Origin: Ichthyobacteriaceae bacterium
Lineage (GTDB): Bacteria > Bacteroidota > Bacteroidia > Flavobacteriales > JADGDT01
Assembly (NCBI GenBank): GCA_023145615.1
Contig: JAGLDK010000034.1
Coordinates: forward strand, 1-37,731
Direction of reading: 5' to 3'
Length of the DNA stretch: 37,731 nucleotides
Part shown: positions 35,852 through 37,731 of the stretch, piece after piece
Layout: each line of letters opens with the position of its first letter
How positions within the stretch are numbered: the first letter of the stretch is position 1
Notes under the pieces: model-generated
Seen by the model: only the letters and a program-made list of their open reading frames with translations
Databases searched by the model: none
Told to the model about the DNA's origin: nothing
Translations under genes and position numbers: made by a program

Positions 35852-36670
35852 TTAAAGTACTAAAGGAATTTTACGTAACCCATCTTCTTCATCCGATTCT
35901 ATTCCTAAAGCTTCGTATATGTATTTAAAAGTAGAAAGCAACTCTGGTTTCCCATCAACTAAAGCTACATCATGTTCGAAATGAGCCGATGGTAATCTGT
36001 CTTGCGTTAAAATAGTCCAACCATCAGGAAGTTGATGTATTTTATGAGTTCCCATATTAATCATAGGCTCAATAGCAATTACCATACCGTCTTTAAACTT
36101 TTTACCAGTACCTCTTTTTCCATAATTTGCAACCTGCGGATCTTCGTGCATTACTCTTCCAATTCCGTGCCCTACAAGTTCTCGTACAACTCCGTATCCA
36201 TTACTTTCTGCATGATGTTGAATTGCATACCCAATATCTCCAATACGGTTACCTTTTTTAAACTGTTTTATTCCTTCATAAAGCGATTCTTTAGTTACCT
36301 GCAAAAGCTTCTTTGTTTCTTCGGCAACCTCACCTACTTCGAAAGTATAAGCATGATCGCCATAAAAATCGTTTTTATACGAACCACAATCAATTGAAAT
36401 TACATCTCCATCTTTTAGAGGTTTGTTGTTTGGTATACCATGTACAACTTGCTCGTTTGGCGACATGCATAAAGAGTTTGGAAAATCGTACATTCCTAAA
36501 AAACCAGGATAAGCACCATGATCTCTAATAAATTCCTCGGCAAGTTTATCTAAACGTAGAGTTGTAACCCCTGGTTTTACTTCTCTTGCAAGCATACCTA
36601 ATGTTTTAGAAACAATAAGAGCACTTTCTCTCATTAATTCTATTTCTTCTAACGACTTTATTTTTATCAT
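35852..36670 (-). CDS. map: Methionine aminopeptidase type I
   Basis: MAP removes the initiator methionine from new proteins in the cytoplasm. The 272-residue protein has the pita-bread metallopeptidase fold with all dinuclear-metal ligands: Asp94, Asp105, His168, Glu201 and Glu232, plus His78 in VVHGIP. The sequence DCGSYKNDFYGDHAY surrounds the first two. It is slightly longer than the E. coli protein (264 aa) because of an acidic C-terminal tail. It begins 4 nt after the HAD gene, so the two share a transcript. Confidence 0.97.
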   Translation of the reverse strand: MIKIKSLEEIELMRESALIVSKTLGMLAREVKPGVTTLRLDKLAEEFIRDHGAYPGFLGMYDFPNSLCMSPNEQVVHGIPNNKPLKDGDVISIDCGSYKNDFYGDHAYTFEVGEVAEETKKLLQVTKESLYEGIKQFKKGNRIGDIGYAIQHHAESNGYGVVRELVGHGIGRVMHEDPQVANYGKRGTGKKFKDGMVIAIEPMINMGTHKIHQLPDGWTILTQDRLPSAHFEHDVALVDGKPELLSTFKYIYEALGIESDEEDGLRKIPLVL

Positions 36671-36674
36671 TTGT

Positions 36675-37085
36675 CTATTTCTTGAATATTGAAAAGAATC
36701 CTCCTTTTTTCTCTTTAATTTCAGGCCTGATATTGGTTATTTTATGATAAACTTCTCCCCATCCAATAAAACCTCCAATATTTCTATCATCAACAAAAAT
36801 ATCAGCATTTATTTTACGGCTCATTGCTCTTTTATCATACTTTTCGCCTTCGTAACTTTCGTTTACTGCGTAGAATTCAATGCCATTTTTACGACAAAAT
36901 TCAACAGCATCAGTAAGTTTACTACCTGCACGGTATGTCCATAATATTAACCTATGACCGTCTTCTTCAAACTTTTTTAATGTTTCGAAAGCAAATATCA
37001 TTGGTTTCCCAATTTCTGGGTAGGCATCTTCTACTATTGTGCCATCAAAGTCAACTGCAATTATTTTAGAGTTATCGCTAATCAT
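36675..37085 (-). CDS. BT0820-like HAD superfamily hydrolase
   Basis: This small 136-residue HAD protein has the nucleophile motif VDFDGT with Asp12 and Asp14, then LWTYRAG (about 49-55) for motif II, and FVDDRNIGG (about 98-106) as the acidic metal-binding motif. It has no cap domain. It matches the BT0820-type hydrolases of Bacteroidota, a structurally studied family of unknown substrate. The start ATG 37085 lies behind a good promoter, and the end is 4 nt from map, which it probably precedes in an operon. Confidence 0.88.
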   Translation of the reverse strand: MISDNSKIIAVDFDGTIVEDAYPEIGKPMIFAFETLKKFEEDGHRLILWTYRAGSKLTDAVEFCRKNGIEFYAVNESYEGEKYDKRAMSRKINADIFVDDRNIGGFIGWGEVYHKITNIRPEIKEKKGGFFSIFKK

Positions 37086-37110
37086 GTATTTTTAAGGATA
37101 AATTATTTTA

Positions 37111-37118
37111 CAAATATA
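37111..37118 (-). promoter_or_regulatory. Promoter -7 element for the HAD-map operon
   Basis: On the minus strand this reads TATATTTG, an exact TAnnTTTG match, 25 nt upstream of the HAD start codon. Confidence 0.55.
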
Positions 37119-37371
37119 TAAATAATTTATGTGTTTCATAAATTATGAATTTGCATTATTATACAATAAAATAAGATGTGTAAATGTAATGTGTTATGGT
37201 TGTAAATTATAATTGATTGTTTTTAATTTGTATAATTATATGTAATAATTGCAATTAATTTAAAAACGTTATGTAATGTTCTGTTTAAATGTTAATTAAA
37301 ATGTTTAGCAGTTCTTTTTTTAAGTAAAATTTAGGTCTGTATTTTTATATATTTACGTAAAATATCGGTTG

Positions 37372-37479
37372 GGCTATGCGTAGTGCGGGATTTTGAAACG
37401 ATTAAATTTCAAGTTACTCCTAATTTTATTTAATTCTAAAAACTTCAATGTTAGCACATTACTAGCATTACGTATAGCC
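37372..37479. repeat. 108-nt imperfect inverted-repeat element
   Basis: The outer arms ggctatgcgtagtgc (37372-37386) and gcattacgtatagcc (37465-37479) pair at 13 of 15 positions; both mismatches become G-U pairs if transcribed from one strand. Just inside and outside the right arm, tgttagca occurs twice, 33 nt apart (37449 and 37482). GC content is higher than in the surroundings. It looks like a dispersed repeat element, but only one copy is in this window. Confidence 0.45.
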
Positions 37480-37596
37480 TTTGTTAGCATTTCGTGCTTT
37501 ATAACTTCCTTTATATTCTTATAATTAAAATTTGAAAACAAATATAGCTTTATCAATACTTTTAATGTTTCTGTATTATAGTAAAATCATTGTAAA

Positions 37597-37624
37597 AAAG
37601 GATGCCAATCACTTGACATCCTTT
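37597..37624 (-). terminator. Terminator of the gene at the right edge
   Basis: On the minus strand an 8-bp stem (AAAGGATG with CATCCTTT) continues into a T-run of six. It lies 38 nt past the stop codon of the partial gene. Confidence 0.75.
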
Positions 37625-37661
37625 GTGTAATAATTCATTCTTCTTAATTATAAATTAAGTT

Positions 37662-37731
37662 TTAGCTACCCGATCCTTCTCCACTTTCACCACACGAGCC
37701 TCCAAGCTCAGGGTGCATTCTGAAACCCGTA
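37662..37731 (-). CDS. C-terminal fragment of an unidentified protein
   Basis: Only the last 22 codons are in the window, ending at TAA 37664-37662. The tail reads MHPELGGSCGESGEGSGS, rich in Gly and Ser with one Cys. The fragment is too short to identify. A terminator follows at the expected distance, which supports that this is a real gene end. Confidence 0.6.
   Translation of the reverse strand, partial: TGFRMHPELGGSCGESGEGSGS

Larger units (their letters stand above)
37086..37661. other. Gene-poor intergenic region
   Basis: These 576 bases include the HAD-map promoter, an A+T-rich spacer, a 108-nt inverted-repeat element (37372-37479) and a terminator hairpin. A 60-codon minus-strand frame (37374-37556) starts only with TTG and runs through the repeat, so I do not call it a gene. 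Confidence 0.55.

Noticed and set aside
37372-37479. Integron attC site
   Set aside because: One end resembles a GTTRRRY core (GTTGGGC) but its orientation is wrong and the matching RYYYAAC core is absent; no integrase or cassette is present.
37374-37556. 60-codon minus-strand reading frame
   Set aside because: It opens only with TTG, crosses the inverted-repeat element, and its sequence resembles no protein; it looks like non-coding repeat read by chance.

Overview
The window is AT-rich throughout (roughly 30% GC by eye) and reads as chromosomal DNA from a member of the Bacteroidota, most likely a marine or anaerobic Bacteroidales/Marinilabiliales-type organism. Several genes match proteins characteristic of that phylum: DUF3810, DUF4846, a BT0820-like HAD hydrolase, a fused CcsBA and an octaheme tetrathionate-reductase-family cytochrome. 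Many genes also follow a recognisable Bacteroidota promoter -7 element (TAnnTTTG). No rRNA, tRNA, CRISPR array, transposase or phage gene was seen.

Layout. 1-3515 (-): the edge-truncated gene of a very large protein (at least 1171 aa) that carries a complete aspartate-aminotransferase-type PLP fold inside unrecognised sequence. 3516-4452: a gene-poor AT-rich stretch. 4453-5672: a small lipoprotein convergent with a membrane-anchored RecB-like nuclease. 5763-7442 (-): formate-THF ligase. 7697-13934 (+): housekeeping genes, namely an MsbA-like ABC exporter, folE, cysS, and the overlapping yidD-lgt-DUF192 operon. 14124-18985 (-): nagB and purL. 19136-25504 (+): two hybrid histidine kinases followed by a DUF368 (PopT-type undecaprenyl-phosphate translocase) gene. 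25508-32245: a respiratory module with a Crp/Fnr regulator transcribed away from an octaheme cytochrome c, a diheme-type cytochrome b carrying a C-terminal PAS domain, and ccsBA for haem attachment. 32634-34669 (+): DUF3810 and DUF4846. 34925-37085 (-): a methyltransferase, then methionine aminopeptidase and a HAD hydrolase in one operon. 37662-37731 (-): the tail of another gene.

The most interesting part is the respiratory module. The Crp/Fnr protein has the four cysteines of an FNR-type iron-sulfur sensor but a CRP-type recognition helix (R-E-x-x-x-R). The intergenic region next to it holds two exact TGTGA-N6-TCACA palindromes arranged as a 22-bp inverted repeat. This suggests a regulator, its operator and its respiratory target side by side. 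The cytochrome b partner is fused to a PAS domain, which would put a sensory domain on the electron-transfer subunit.

Gene ends are marked by many strong hairpins, including a perfect 54-nt palindrome between two convergent genes and a terminator arm that also encodes the C-terminus of the opposing gene. Three likely starts differ from the longest reading frames (nagB, ccsBA, DUF3810), because those frames begin at GTG or TTG while a better ATG lies downstream.
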